A stretch of 64,000 nt of DNA, taken from contig NZ_JAGIOG010000001.1 in the NCBI RefSeq assembly GCF_017876595.1, positions 682,001 through 746,000 of the forward strand, read 5' to 3'. Below are positions 35,489 to 44,124 of the stretch, one piece after another (within the stretch, counting starts at the first letter, position 1; every line of letters begins with the position of its first letter). The notes beneath the pieces were generated by a model. The model worked only from the letters and a program-made list of their open reading frames with translations. It searched no databases and was not told the origin of the DNA. Made by a program: the position numbers and the translations under genes. Source of the stretch: Aeromicrobium fastidiosum. GTDB taxonomy: Bacteria; Actinomycetota; Actinomycetes; Propionibacteriales; Nocardioidaceae.

Positions 35489-36148
35489 TCAGTCGCGACC
35501 GCGCAGGCTGCACATGAGGGCGTCCATCGCATCGTCCTCGGGCGCGGCGAGCGGCAAGGGGGCCTGGTCGGGCCGCGCACGGAGGCCGTCGACGAACAGC
35601 GCGAAGTAACGCCGCCAGAGCTCGGGGTGGCCCGGAGTGGTCATCGAGCTGATGACCATCACGTTGATGCCGATGTCGGTGGTCGACACGTCGCCGCGCA
35701 GCGTCCCGTCGCGCTGCGCCCGCACGACCAGGCCCTCGATCGCGGGACGGAACCGTTCGCGTCCCATCGCCCGGTGCTCCTCTTCGGAGATCGAGCGCAC
35801 GAGCACCTCCTTGAGCCCACGGTCGGCCACCTGGCGCTCGATCGCCCGCTCGAGGAACCAGACGAGCCCGTCCCACGAGTCCGGACGCTCCGCAGCCTGC
35901 TCCGCCAGGTCGATGACCTCGGCGATCTGCGACTCGAACAGCGCCTGGATCAGCCCGGCACGCTCGGGGAACCGGCGGTAGACCGTACCGACGCCGATGC
36001 CTGCGCGGCGGGCGATCTCGTCGTAGCCGGCCTCGAGACCCTGCTCGGCGAAGACCTGGGCCGCGGTGCAGAGGATCAGCTCGCGGTTGCGGACGGCGTC
36101 GGCGCGCAGGGGGCGGGCCAGCTCGCAGGGGTCCACGTCGGTCGACAT
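35489..36148 (-). CDS. TetR family regulator 1
   Basis: A 219-aa repressor. LILCTAAQVFAEQGLEAG then DEIARRAGIGVGTVYRRFPER is the TetR helix-turn-helix at 24-68. The C-terminal ligand domain (WDGLVWFLERAIERQ and later) is of the group with a TetR_C_33-like helical bundle. ATG start. Divergent from the PAP2-type phosphatase gene with 141 bp between, where three GGAG-N6-CTCC sites occur; the best lies about 20 bp before its own start, so autorepression and control of the membrane operon are likely. Confidence 0.9.
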   Translation of the reverse strand: MSTDVDPCELARPLRADAVRNRELILCTAAQVFAEQGLEAGYDEIARRAGIGVGTVYRRFPERAGLIQALFESQIAEVIDLAEQAAERPDSWDGLVWFLERAIERQVADRGLKEVLVRSISEEEHRAMGRERFRPAIEGLVVRAQRDGTLRGDVSTTDIGINVMVISSMTTPGHPELWRRYFALFVDGLRARPDQAPLPLAAPEDDAMDALMCSLRGRD

Positions 36149-36167
36149 GCCGCCACGGTACAGGAAC

Positions 36168-36259
36168 GGAGAGCACTCTCCGGTTTGTGCGGCACATCAC
36201 AGGCGATCCGGAGCTCGCTCTCCAGTTGCGGGTCTATGGTGAAACGGAGCACTTTCTCC
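36168..36259. promoter_or_regulatory. Three GGAG-N6-CTCC operator sites
   Basis: Sites at 36168-36181 (in the perfect 16-bp palindrome CGGAGAGCACTCTCCG), 36210-36223 and 36246-36259. The first-to-second offset is 42 bp and second-to-third 36 bp. All lie between the TetR gene and the PAP2/DedA operon, so this is the probable TetR binding region. Confidence 0.6.
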
Positions 36260-36289
36260 ACTTCGCCGTCGACCGAGGGACATCCGCAC

Positions 36290-37051
36290 GTGACCACGTA
36301 CAACGGACGGTTGACGCGTCCGGCCGCCACGATCGTCGCGGTGGCACCCGGCCTGCGCGAGATCGCGACCCTGACGGTCCTGTGGTTCACGTACGCCTTC
36401 AGCCGGGTCGCCGCCAACGACGACCTGGCCGCCGCCCGCGATCGCGCCGGCGACGTGCTGGGCGTCGAGCGCTTCCTGCACATCGACATCGAGTCGTGGC
36501 TCAACCACGCGGTGACGCCGATCTCGCAGATCGCCGTGCCGATGTCGTTCTGGTACGCCTCGCTGCACTACCTCGTGACGCCGGCGGTGCTGGTGTTCCT
36601 GTTCGTGCGGCACCGCGCCGACTACTCCCGAGCACGCAATGCGATCGTCATCGGCTCGGCGATCGGGCTGGCCTGCTACGTGCTGTGGCCGGCCGCTCCG
36701 CCGCGCCTCATGCCGGGCGGGGCGTACCTCGACACGCTCGTCACCACGTCGGACATCGGCTGGTGGAGCGGGCAGACCTCGCTGCCGGGCGGCCTCGGGC
36801 AGATGGCCAACGAGCTGGCGGCGATGCCGTCGCTGCACGTCGGCTGGACCGTCTGGGTCGCCTGGGCCCTGTGGCGCCACGTGGGCATGACGGGCCGGGC
36901 CCTCAGCGTGCTCTACGCGCTCGGCACCACCGCGGTCGTCGTGGGCACCGGCAACCACTGGGTGCTGGACGCCGTCGCAGGAGCCGCCGTCATCGCCGCC
37001 GGCATCGCGATCTCCGGACGCATCGACCAGCGAGCACGGCCCGGGTCGTGA
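36290..37051 (+). CDS. PAP2-type membrane phosphatase (inositol phosphorylceramide synthase-like)
   Basis: A 253-aa protein with about six hydrophobic segments. The phosphatase motifs are AAPPRLMPGG (first, degenerate), AMPSLHVGWTVW (second, with His) and GTGNHWVLDAVAGA (third, with the catalytic His and Asp). The arrangement is that of the PAP2_3/AUR1-like group acting on lipid phosphates at the outer face. GTG 36290 has GAGGGA ten bases upstream; the frame is open further back, but GTG begins the family-like N terminus. The stop overlaps the next GTG as GTGA, so it is coupled to the DedA gene. Confidence 0.82.
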   Translation: MTTYNGRLTRPAATIVAVAPGLREIATLTVLWFTYAFSRVAANDDLAAARDRAGDVLGVERFLHIDIESWLNHAVTPISQIAVPMSFWYASLHYLVTPAVLVFLFVRHRADYSRARNAIVIGSAIGLACYVLWPAAPPRLMPGGAYLDTLVTTSDIGWWSGQTSLPGGLGQMANELAAMPSLHVGWTVWVAWALWRHVGMTGRALSVLYALGTTAVVVGTGNHWVLDAVAGAAVIAAGIAISGRIDQRARPGS

Positions 37052-37656
37052 TTGCCCTGCTGCTGGGCTTCGCCTTCGCGCTCGCCGAGTCGGGCCTCGG
37101 ACTGGGTGCCGTCGTGCCCGGCGAGGTCGCCATCTCGGGGCTGGCGGCGAGCGTCCACGGGCTGGTACCCACGCTCGCGCTCGGGCTAGCGGTCATGCTC
37201 GGAGCGGTCGCCGGCGACCACGTGGGACTCATGATCGGCCGACTCGGCGGCGGACGGTTGCGCGAGTCGCGCCTCACCGCCCGTGCCGGCGTCGACCGGT
37301 GGGACCGGGCCGCCGACCTCGTGCAACGCCACGGCTTCTGGGCCGTCCTGGCCAGCCGCATGCTGCCCTTCGTTCGCACCGTCATGCCGGTCGTGGCCGG
37401 TGCCGCCGGGCTGCGGTACCGCTCGTTCGTGGCGGCGTCCCTGATCGGCGGGGCCGCCTGGTCCGCGCTCTGGGTCGGTGCCGGGGCCGGCATCGGTGCC
37501 AGCGGCGCTCTCGGCCACCCGTGGCTGCTGGGGGCCATCGCGGTCATGGCACTGCTGACCGTGACCGTCCGAACGATCGTGCGTCGTCGCCGGGCCAGGG
37601 CGTCACTGCCCCCGGAGCGCGCGCTGCACGGCGGCGGCCACCTGGTCGGGTGCTGA
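37048..37656 (+). CDS. DedA/VTT family membrane protein
   Basis: A 202-aa membrane protein. VVPGEVAISGLAASVHG, then AGDHVGLMIGRLGGGRL, HGFWAVLASRMLPFVRTVMP and VAGAAGLRYRSFVAAS are DedA blocks. DedA proteins are linked to flipping of polyprenyl-phosphate or phospholipid carriers, which fits with its coupling to a lipid-phosphate phosphatase gene. GTG start overlapping the PAP2 stop by 4 bp. The last 54 bp overlap the convergent TetR gene. Confidence 0.85.
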   Translation: MIALLLGFAFALAESGLGLGAVVPGEVAISGLAASVHGLVPTLALGLAVMLGAVAGDHVGLMIGRLGGGRLRESRLTARAGVDRWDRAADLVQRHGFWAVLASRMLPFVRTVMPVVAGAAGLRYRSFVAASLIGGAAWSALWVGAGAGIGASGALGHPWLLGAIAVMALLTVTVRTIVRRRRARASLPPERALHGGGHLVGC

Positions 37657-38262
37657 GCCCGTCCGCACGATAACGACGGTCGTCTCACCCGCGTCCTGGG
37701 GCACCCGCTCCAGCACGACCGACATCGCGTGCCCGAAGGCGTCCTCGGGGTCGTCGACCTCGCCGCGCAGCCAGCGCCGCAGCACGTGGTTGTGGGCAGT
37801 CACGACCGCCGATGCCAGCAGCTCCGCGCGCAGCACCGCGTCGGGGTCGCCGTCTGCCCAGCCGGACAGGGCCCGCGCGAACAGGCTCTGGTACTGACGG
37901 ATGCTGGCGATCTCGCGCGTCTTGAGCACCGGCACCGACGAGATCAGCCGGTAGCGGATGCGGGCCCGGTCGCCCTCGCCCACGTAGTAGCGCAGCACCA
38001 GACGCGCGGCCTCCGTGACGGCGGCGTCGCGGGAGTCGGCGTCTCCGGCATCGAGGCGCGCGGCGATGCGGGCCAACAAGTCGTCATGCTCGGGAAAGAT
38101 CACCGACTCCTTCGAGCCGAAGTGCCGGAAGAACGTCGTCCGACCCACACCAGCCGCGCGGGCGATGTCGTCGACCGTCGTCTCGTCGAAACCGCGGACG
38201 TCGAACAGGTCGAAGGCTGCAGCCACCAGTCGGTCGCGCGCGGACGCCGGGACGGTGGACAT
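37603..38262 (-). CDS. TetR family regulator 2 (fatty-acid locus)
   Basis: A 219-aa repressor. LVAAAFDLFDVRGFDETTVDDI then AAGVGRTTFFRHFGSKESV is the N-terminal helix-turn-helix (residues 12-50). The C-terminal half binds an unknown ligand. ATG start. Divergent from the 3-hydroxyacyl-CoA dehydrogenase/acyl-CoA dehydrogenase operon with two palindromes in the gap, so control of that operon, with an acyl-CoA as likely ligand, is inferred from position. The 3' end overlaps the DedA gene by 54 bp. Confidence 0.9.
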   Translation of the reverse strand: MSTVPASARDRLVAAAFDLFDVRGFDETTVDDIARAAGVGRTTFFRHFGSKESVIFPEHDDLLARIAARLDAGDADSRDAAVTEAARLVLRYYVGEGDRARIRYRLISSVPVLKTREIASIRQYQSLFARALSGWADGDPDAVLRAELLASAVVTAHNHVLRRWLRGEVDDPEDAFGHAMSVVLERVPQDAGETTVVIVRTGSAPDQVAAAVQRALRGQ

Positions 38263-38278
38263 GCGCCGAGGCTACTTG

Positions 38279-38316
38279 TTGGTATCCAGTGTGGCGAGTA
38301 CGGTACTGAGTACCAA
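38279..38316. promoter_or_regulatory. TetR operator dyads before the beta-oxidation operon
   Basis: GGTACT-G-AGTACC (38302-38314) is a perfect palindrome. It overlaps the right arm of a wider inverted repeat, TTGGTATCCAGT (38279-38290) and ACTGAGTACCAA (38305-38316), matching at 10 of 12 positions. The sites lie 17-54 bp before the TetR start. Confidence 0.65.
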
Positions 38317-38374
38317 TACTTTGACGTCCAACGAATATGGCGTCGGCACCAGTGGCACGGATGAGGGAGCGGAC

Positions 38375-39241
38375 ATGAGCGGCATCGAGCAGGTCGGAGT
38401 CATCGGCGGAGGGCTGATGGGCTCGGGCATCATCGAGGTCGCCGCGCGCGCCGGCCTCGACGTCATCGGCATCGAGATCAGCGACGACGCGGCCAAGGCG
38501 GCGCAGCAGCGGGTCGAGGGCTCGCTGCGCAAGGCGGAGTCACGCGGCAAGATCGAGTCGTCCGAGGTCGACGCCGTGCTGGGACGCATCCGGTTCGAGA
38601 CCGACCTCGAGACCCTGGCCGACCGCGACCTCGTCGTCGAGGCCGCCAGCGAGGACGAGCAGATCAAGCTCGAGCTGTTCCGCACCCTCGGACAGATCCT
38701 GAGCAAGGACGACGCGATCCTCGCGTCCAACACCTCGTCCATCCCGATCGTCAAGCTCGGTGCCGTCTCTGGCCGCGCCAACCACGTCATGGGCGTGCAC
38801 TTCTTCAACCCCGCACCGGTCATGCAGCTCGTCGAGCTCATCCCGTCGCTGACGACGTCGGCCGAGACGCTCGACCGCATGCGCGGCTGGGTCACCGACA
38901 CCCTGGGCAAGAAGCCCATCGACGCGACCGACCGCGCAGGGTTCGTCGTCAACAGCCTGCTCGTGCCCTACCTGCTCAGCGCGATCCGCATGTACGAGGC
39001 CGGCTACGCCTCGGCCGCCGACATCGACCGCGGCATGGTGCTGGGCTGCGGCCACCCCATGGGTCCGCTCGCGCTGTCCGACCTGATCGGCCTCGACACC
39101 ATCAAGGCGATCGGCACCTCGATGTACGACGAGTTCAAGGAGCCCCTCTACTCGCCCCCGCCGCTGCTCGACCGCATGGTCGACGCGGGCCTCTTGGGCA
39201 AGAAGTCCGGCCAGGGCTTCTACGGATACGACGGAAAGTGA
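38375..39241 (+). CDS. 3-hydroxybutyryl-CoA dehydrogenase
   Basis: A 288-aa NAD-dependent enzyme oxidising 3-hydroxyacyl-CoA to 3-ketoacyl-CoA. Rossmann motif VGVIGGGLMGSGIIEVAARAG at the start; catalytic region MGVHFFNPAPVMQLVELI (His) with NTSSIPI before it; substrate-domain block DRAGFVVNSLLVPYL; C-terminal LLGKKSGQGFYGYDGK. Length and motifs match the PaaH/FadB2 type. ATG 38375 with GAGGGAGC upstream; a longer in-frame open frame begins within the divergent TetR gene and is not used. Followed by an acyl-CoA dehydrogenase after 7 bp. Confidence 0.93.
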   Translation: MSGIEQVGVIGGGLMGSGIIEVAARAGLDVIGIEISDDAAKAAQQRVEGSLRKAESRGKIESSEVDAVLGRIRFETDLETLADRDLVVEAASEDEQIKLELFRTLGQILSKDDAILASNTSSIPIVKLGAVSGRANHVMGVHFFNPAPVMQLVELIPSLTTSAETLDRMRGWVTDTLGKKPIDATDRAGFVVNSLLVPYLLSAIRMYEAGYASAADIDRGMVLGCGHPMGPLALSDLIGLDTIKAIGTSMYDEFKEPLYSPPPLLDRMVDAGLLGKKSGQGFYGYDGK

Positions 39242-39248
39242 CCCGCTG

Positions 39249-40415
39249 ATGAGTGAAGACATGTTCGTGCTCTCCGAGGAGCACCAGGCCATCCGCGAGG
39301 CCGTCAGGGCCGTCGCCGAGAACAAGATCGCGCCCTACGCGGCCGAGGTCGACGCGCAGGCACGGTTCCCGCAGGAAGCGGCCGATGCGCTGTTGGCCTC
39401 GGACTTCCACGCGCCGCACGTCCCGGAGCAGTACGGCGGTGCCGGTGCCGACGCGCTCGCGACCGTCTTGGTCATCGAGGAGGTCGCCCGTGTGGACGTC
39501 TCCGCGTCGCTGATCCCGGCCGTCAACAAGCTCGGCTCGCTGCCCGTCCAGATCGGCGGCAACGAGGAGATCAAGGCCAAGTACCTCGGCAAGCTGGCCC
39601 GCGGCGAGGGCGGCTTCTCGTACTGCCTCTCGGAGCCCGACGCCGGTTCGGACGCCGCCAACCAGAAGACACGCGCCGTGCGCGACGGAGACGACTGGGT
39701 GCTCAACGGCGTCAAGCGCTGGATCACCAACGCCGGCGTCTCGGAGTACTACACCGTGCTCGCGCAGACCGATCCCGAGAAGCGCTCGAAGGGCATCACG
39801 GCGTTCGTCGTCGAGAAGTCGGACGAGGGCGTCTCGTTCGGTGCCCCCGAGAAGAAGCTCGGCATCAAGGGATCGCCGACGCGCGAGGTGTACCTCGACA
39901 ACGTCCGCATCCCCGGCGACCGCATCATCGGCGAGGTCGGCGAGGGCTTCTCGATCGCGATGAAGACCCTCGACCACACGCGCGTCACGATCGCGGCCCA
40001 GGCCGTCGGCGTGGCGCAGGGTGCGCTCGACTACGCGCTCGGCTACATCCAGGAGCGCAAGCAGTTCGGCCACGCGATCAGCGACTTCCAGGGCCTGCAG
40101 TTCATGGTCGCCGACATGGGCATGAAGATCGAGGCCGCCCGCCAGCTGACGTACGCCGCCGCCGGACGCTCCGAGCGCGGCGACAAGGACCTTACCTTCT
40201 TCGGTGCCGCGGCCAAGGCCTTCGCGTCCGACACCGCGATGCAGGTGACGACCGATGCCGTCCAGCTGCTCGGCGGCTACGGATTCACGTCCGACTACCC
40301 GCTCGAGCGGATGATGCGCGACGCCAAGATCACGCAGATCTACGAGGGCACCAACCAGGTGCAGCGGGTCGTGATGGCACGGCAGCTGCTGGCCGGCATC
40401 CAGTCGAACCTGTAG
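39249..40415 (+). CDS. Acyl-CoA dehydrogenase
   Basis: A 388-aa FAD enzyme making 2-enoyl-CoA and passing electrons to ETF. YCLSEPDAGSDAANQ is the first signature, RWITNAGVSEYY the flavin contact, and QIYEGTNQVQRVVMAR carries the catalytic Glu. Length is that of short/branched-chain dehydrogenases; the short-chain type is likeliest given its hydroxybutyryl-CoA dehydrogenase partner. ATG 39249, with a second in-frame ATG four codons in. Same operon as the preceding gene, 7 bp apart. Confidence 0.93.
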   Translation: MSEDMFVLSEEHQAIREAVRAVAENKIAPYAAEVDAQARFPQEAADALLASDFHAPHVPEQYGGAGADALATVLVIEEVARVDVSASLIPAVNKLGSLPVQIGGNEEIKAKYLGKLARGEGGFSYCLSEPDAGSDAANQKTRAVRDGDDWVLNGVKRWITNAGVSEYYTVLAQTDPEKRSKGITAFVVEKSDEGVSFGAPEKKLGIKGSPTREVYLDNVRIPGDRIIGEVGEGFSIAMKTLDHTRVTIAAQAVGVAQGALDYALGYIQERKQFGHAISDFQGLQFMVADMGMKIEAARQLTYAAAGRSERGDKDLTFFGAAAKAFASDTAMQVTTDAVQLLGGYGFTSDYPLERMMRDAKITQIYEGTNQVQRVVMARQLLAGIQSNL

Positions 40416-40422
40416 GGCTGCC

Positions 40423-41061
40423 TCAGCCCACACGACGGCCGCCGTCGAGCCTGATGACCAGGTCGGCGGCGGCGATCGAGACCTCGTCGTGGGTCACGCA
40501 GGCGACCGCCGCGCCATCGCTCGCAGCGGTGGCCAGCAGGAGTCGGGTCTGCTCCCTGCTGGCCGCGTCGAGCCCCGCGGCGGGCTCGTCGAGCAGGAAC
40601 ACGCGAGCCTGCCGGACGATCCCCTGCGCGAGCAGGACGCGCTGGCGCTGACCTCCCGAGAGCCGTGCGAACGGTCTCGACGCCAGATCGGCCAGACCGA
40701 CCCGGTCGAGCGCCTCCTCGACCCGCGACTGCCTCGCCGCCCGTCCGGGGCGATCACGACGGGAGACTCGGGTGCTCCAGGTGCCCATCGTCACGACGTC
40801 GCGGACCGTCACCGGCAGCGAGTCGGGCACGGCGGGTCGCTGGACGACGAGCGCGACGTCCTCGCCGCAGTCGACCGTGCCGCCCTGCAGCGTCAGGACG
40901 CCCGCGAGCAGCTCGACCAGCGTCGACTTGCCGGCACCGTTGGGGCCAGCGATGGCGGTGACGGCTCCCCAGGGCAGGTCGAGGTCGACGTCGTGCAGCA
41001 CGGCGGTGTCGCCGAACGAGAAGTGCAGGCCTCGGGCGCGCAGCGCCGCATGTCGGGTCAT
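40423..41061 (-). CDS. aztA: Zinc ABC transporter ATPase AztA
   Basis: A 212-aa ABC ATPase: Walker A AGPNGAGKSTL, Q-loop VVQRPAVPDSLP, signature LSGGQRQR, Walker B VFLLDEP, switch His in CVTHDE. It is short, as usual for AztA, and has no extra domains. It energises uptake of Zn2+ through AztB. ATG 41059-41061 is chosen over an in-frame codon 14 residues earlier because MTRHAALRARGL leads straight into the first strand. Divergent from aztB with 56 bp between starts, in which a Zur-like site lies. Confidence 0.87.
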   Translation of the reverse strand: MTRHAALRARGLHFSFGDTAVLHDVDLDLPWGAVTAIAGPNGAGKSTLVELLAGVLTLQGGTVDCGEDVALVVQRPAVPDSLPVTVRDVVTMGTWSTRVSRRDRPGRAARQSRVEEALDRVGLADLASRPFARLSGGQRQRVLLAQGIVRQARVFLLDEPAAGLDAASREQTRLLLATAASDGAAVACVTHDEVSIAAADLVIRLDGGRRVG

Positions 41062-41079
41062 GGCGGCCACGCTACCCGA

Positions 41080-41103
41080 TTTGATAATGATTCCCGATTT
41101 CAT
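41080..41103. promoter_or_regulatory. Zur-like operator between aztA and aztB
   Basis: TTTGATAATGATTCCCGATTTCAT: the left part TGATAATGATT resembles the Fur/Zur family consensus (TGAAAATGATTTTCA-like) and ATTTCA completes an imperfect dyad. The stretch is AT-rich in a GC-rich context and centred between divergent zinc-uptake genes. Confidence 0.5.
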
Positions 41104-41117
41104 ATACGTTCCTCGGC

Positions 41118-41954
41118 GTGCACTGGCTCACCGATCCCTTCTCCGCCGACTTCGTGCTGCGCGCACTGCTCGGCGGCGGCCTCGCGGCCGTCATCTGCGG
41201 CGTCGTCGGCACGTGGGTCGTCATCCGCGGCATGGCCTTCCTGGGCGAGGCGATCGGACACGGGATGCTGCCGGGAGTCGCTCTCGCCACCGTCGTCGGG
41301 GCACCCGTGATGCTCGGCGGAGCCGTCAGCGCCATCGCGATGAGCGCGCTGGTCGGCGTGCTGCAGCGGCGTGGCCGGTTGTCGTACGACACCAGCATCG
41401 GGCTGCTGTTCGTCGCGATGCTGTCGCTCGGCGTGATCATCGTGTCGCACTCGCGCAGCTACGCGACCGACGCGACCGCGATCCTGTTCGGCGACGTCCT
41501 CGCGATCGACCGGGCCGACCTCGCGGCGCTGCTGGTGGCCGCCCTCGTCGCTGTCGTCGTGACCGCCGCACTGCACCGGTCGTTCGTCGCAGCGGCGTTC
41601 GACACCCGCATCGCCACGACGCTCGGCCTCCGACCGCGGCTCGCCCAGCTCGCGCTGGTCGCCCTCGTGACCCTGGCCGTCGTCGCCTCGTACCAGGCCG
41701 TGGGGTCGCTGCTGGTCGTCGGACTGCTGCTCGCGCCGTCGGTCGCTGCTGGGCCCTGGACGACCAGCATCCCCGCCCGCATGGCCGTCGCGGTCGGCTT
41801 CGGCTGGCTCGCCGTGCTGATCGGGCTGCTGTGCTCGTGGCACGCCGACACCGCCGCGGGAGCATCCATCGCCGCAGCCGCGATCGCTCTGGCCGGCCTC
41901 TCCTCCCTCGCCGCGCAAGCCCTGTCCACCGCCACCCCCGGAAGGCGCTCATGA
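41118..41954 (+). CDS. aztB: Zinc ABC transporter permease AztB
   Basis: A 278-aa ABC-3 family permease with about eight hydrophobic segments. VVGTWVVIRGMAFLGEAIGHGMLPGVALA near the N terminus (spread over about 30 residues) is the classic Mn/Zn permease block, and LLVVGLLLAPSVAA lies near the middle-to-end. Start is GTG 41118, reading HWLTDPFS, the usual AztB opening; no ribosome-binding site is visible, so the message may be leaderless. The stop overlaps the next ATG (ATGA). Confidence 0.9.
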   Translation: MHWLTDPFSADFVLRALLGGGLAAVICGVVGTWVVIRGMAFLGEAIGHGMLPGVALATVVGAPVMLGGAVSAIAMSALVGVLQRRGRLSYDTSIGLLFVAMLSLGVIIVSHSRSYATDATAILFGDVLAIDRADLAALLVAALVAVVVTAALHRSFVAAAFDTRIATTLGLRPRLAQLALVALVTLAVVASYQAVGSLLVVGLLLAPSVAAGPWTTSIPARMAVAVGFGWLAVLIGLLCSWHADTAAGASIAAAAIALAGLSSLAAQALSTATPGRRS

Positions 41955-43180
41955 AGCCCCGATCCCGCCACCCCCGCACCGTCGGTCTGTTGCTGCCCAC
42001 GGCGCTCGTCCTGCTGGCAGCCTGCTCCAACGCCCCCGCATCGGACCAGCGGTCCCGTGACGCCGGCGCTGACGACCACGGCGCGATCACGGGTGCCGCC
42101 GAGGTCGCCGAGCCGCAGCTGCACCTCGTGTCGGTCGACGAGACTGGCGCGACCTCGATGCTCGACCTGCTGACCGACGAGGCGACCGACCTCGACGCCG
42201 TCCGGCCGGCTGAGTCCGTCACCAGCGACGGACGCTACGTGTTCTCGGCCGACGAGACCGGCGTCGATGTCGTCGACAGCGGGGTCTGGACGTGGGACCA
42301 CACCGATCACTTCCACTACTACCGGGCCCAGCCGAGCACCGTCGGACGGATCGCGGGCCGCGGCACCGCCACGGTCTCGACCGGCATGCTGTCGACCGCC
42401 GGCAGCACCGGGGTCTTCTTCCCGGGCTCGGGCGAGGCGGTGCTGCTCGACAACGCCGCGCTGAGCCGCGGACGGGCGAAGGAGACGTTCAGGCTCGACG
42501 TCGGCCCGCACGAGGGACTCGTCGCCCCGCTCGGCGACGGGGCCGTCGTGAGCGAGCCCGGCGGTCGCCTGCGCGTCGTCGACGCACAGGGCGAACAGAT
42601 CGGCGGCACCGAGTGCATCGCAGCGTCCGGCACCATCACGACCCGCGTGGGTCTCGTGGTCGGCTGCGCCGACGGGGCCGAGCTGCTGACGCTCGACGGC
42701 GACGAGCCCGTGATCGAGCGCATCCCCTATCCGGACGGCGCCGCCGCACCTGCCACGTCGTTCTCCGCACGCAAGGGACGTCCGACGGTCGCCGGCCTGG
42801 GCGACGGCTCGGGCATCTGGCTCCTCGACACCCGTGAGCGCTCGTGGCAGTGGATCCAGACGGACACTCCGGTCGTCGCCGCGTCCGCCGTGGACGACGC
42901 CGACACGCACGTCGTCGCGCTGGGCGAGGACGGCACGGTGCAGGTCTACGACGGGACGTCGGGCGAGCAGCTGTCCAGCACCGACTCAGTCCTGGCGTCC
43001 ACGCTGGCCGACCCGGACCTCGCGCCCGGCGTGACCCTGACGGTCGATGCGCAGCGGGCGTACGTCAACGCCGCGGCGGACGGCGTGGTCCACGAGATCG
43101 ACTACGCCGACGGGGCGCGGGTCGCACGATCGCTGCGCACGCCGACCCGGCCGGTCCACGTCGCGGAGACCGGACGATGA
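41951..43180 (+). CDS. AztD-like zinc chaperone lipoprotein, paralogue 1
   Basis: A 409-aa lipoprotein (lipobox VLLAACSNAP) with a beta-propeller-like run of short repeats. It keeps the His/Asp motif DHTDHFHYY (about residues 117-125) found in AztD, which hands zinc to AztC. The sites seen in AztD as HHG and C-P-x-x-H-G-E are replaced here by PHEGLVAPLGDG and CIAASGTIT. It may thus hold only part of the zinc-binding set. ATG overlaps the aztB stop and its stop overlaps the next ATG: one coupled operon. Could alternatively be a diverged zinc-sensing lipoprotein. Confidence 0.72.
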   Translation: MKPRSRHPRTVGLLLPTALVLLAACSNAPASDQRSRDAGADDHGAITGAAEVAEPQLHLVSVDETGATSMLDLLTDEATDLDAVRPAESVTSDGRYVFSADETGVDVVDSGVWTWDHTDHFHYYRAQPSTVGRIAGRGTATVSTGMLSTAGSTGVFFPGSGEAVLLDNAALSRGRAKETFRLDVGPHEGLVAPLGDGAVVSEPGGRLRVVDAQGEQIGGTECIAASGTITTRVGLVVGCADGAELLTLDGDEPVIERIPYPDGAAAPATSFSARKGRPTVAGLGDGSGIWLLDTRERSWQWIQTDTPVVAASAVDDADTHVVALGEDGTVQVYDGTSGEQLSSTDSVLASTLADPDLAPGVTLTVDAQRAYVNAAADGVVHEIDYADGARVARSLRTPTRPVHVAETGR

Positions 43181-44082
43181 GGCGCGCCGCCCTGGCAGCC
43201 ATCGCCATGGCCTTGACGCTCGGAGCGTGCTCGGCGACGAGCGGCTCCGACCGCCCGCTCGTCGTGGTGACGACCAACATCCTCGGTGACGTCGTCGAGC
43301 AGGTGCTGGGCGACCAAGCCGACGTCACGGTGCTGATGCCGCCCGACTCCGACCCCCACTCGTCGGAGATCTCGGCCAAGCAGGCCGCCATGATGGGCGA
43401 CGCCGACCTCATCGTCTCCAACGGCCTCGGGCTCGAAGAGGGGCTGCAGCAGCACCTCGACCGCGCCGAAGAGGCCGGCGCGCCGGTGCTGGTGGCCGGC
43501 GACCACGTCGACGTCGTCCCCTACGCGGCGGGCGACGCCGAAGGCGCGGACGATCCGCACTTCTGGACCGATCCGGCCACGATGGTCGACGTCGTCGACG
43601 CACTCGAGGAGAGGGCCGCCGAGGTCGACGGCATCGACGCCGCCCGCCTGGAGCGCGACGCCACCGCCTACCGCGCCGAGCTCACCGCGCTCGACACCCA
43701 GATGACCGCAGCCTTCGCCGCGATCCCGCCCGAGCGTCGCGCGCTGGTGACCAACCACCACGTCTTCGGCTACCTCGCGCACCGCTACGACTTCCGCGTC
43801 GTGGGGGCCGTCATCCCCGGCGGCACGACCTTGGCGGCCCCCAGCGCTGCCGACCTGCGCGACCTCAGCGAGGCCGTCTCGACAGCAGGCGTGTCGACGA
43901 TCTTCGCCGAGTCCTCGCAACCCGACCGGCTCGTCCAGGTGCTGGCCGACGAGGCCCGCATCGACGTCGACGTCGTCGAGCTCTTCACCGAGTCGCTGAC
44001 CGAGAAGGACGGCGGCGCCGAGACGTACCTGCAGATGATGCGCGCCAACACCCAGCGCATCGCCGCCGGCCTCACCCGCTGA
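43177..44082 (+). CDS. aztC: Zinc ABC transporter substrate-binding lipoprotein AztC
   Basis: A 301-aa lipoprotein (lipobox LTLGACSATSG). Class III metal receptor: RPLVVVTTNILGDVVEQVLG is the first strand-helix unit. The three His ligands lie in DSDPHSSEI, DDPHFWTDP and VTNHHVFGYL, and the fourth, acidic ligand is probably in ELFTESL (Glu where many homologues have Asp). It captures Zn2+ outside the membrane for AztAB. ATG overlaps the stop of the upstream chaperone gene by 4 bp. Followed after 42 bp by the second AztD-like gene. Confidence 0.9.
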   Translation: MRRAALAAIAMALTLGACSATSGSDRPLVVVTTNILGDVVEQVLGDQADVTVLMPPDSDPHSSEISAKQAAMMGDADLIVSNGLGLEEGLQQHLDRAEEAGAPVLVAGDHVDVVPYAAGDAEGADDPHFWTDPATMVDVVDALEERAAEVDGIDAARLERDATAYRAELTALDTQMTAAFAAIPPERRALVTNHHVFGYLAHRYDFRVVGAVIPGGTTLAAPSAADLRDLSEAVSTAGVSTIFAESSQPDRLVQVLADEARIDVDVVELFTESLTEKDGGAETYLQMMRANTQRIAAGLTR

Positions 44083-44124
44083 ACCACGCACCGCCACAGA
44101 ACACCCACCAGAAAGAGGTCACCC

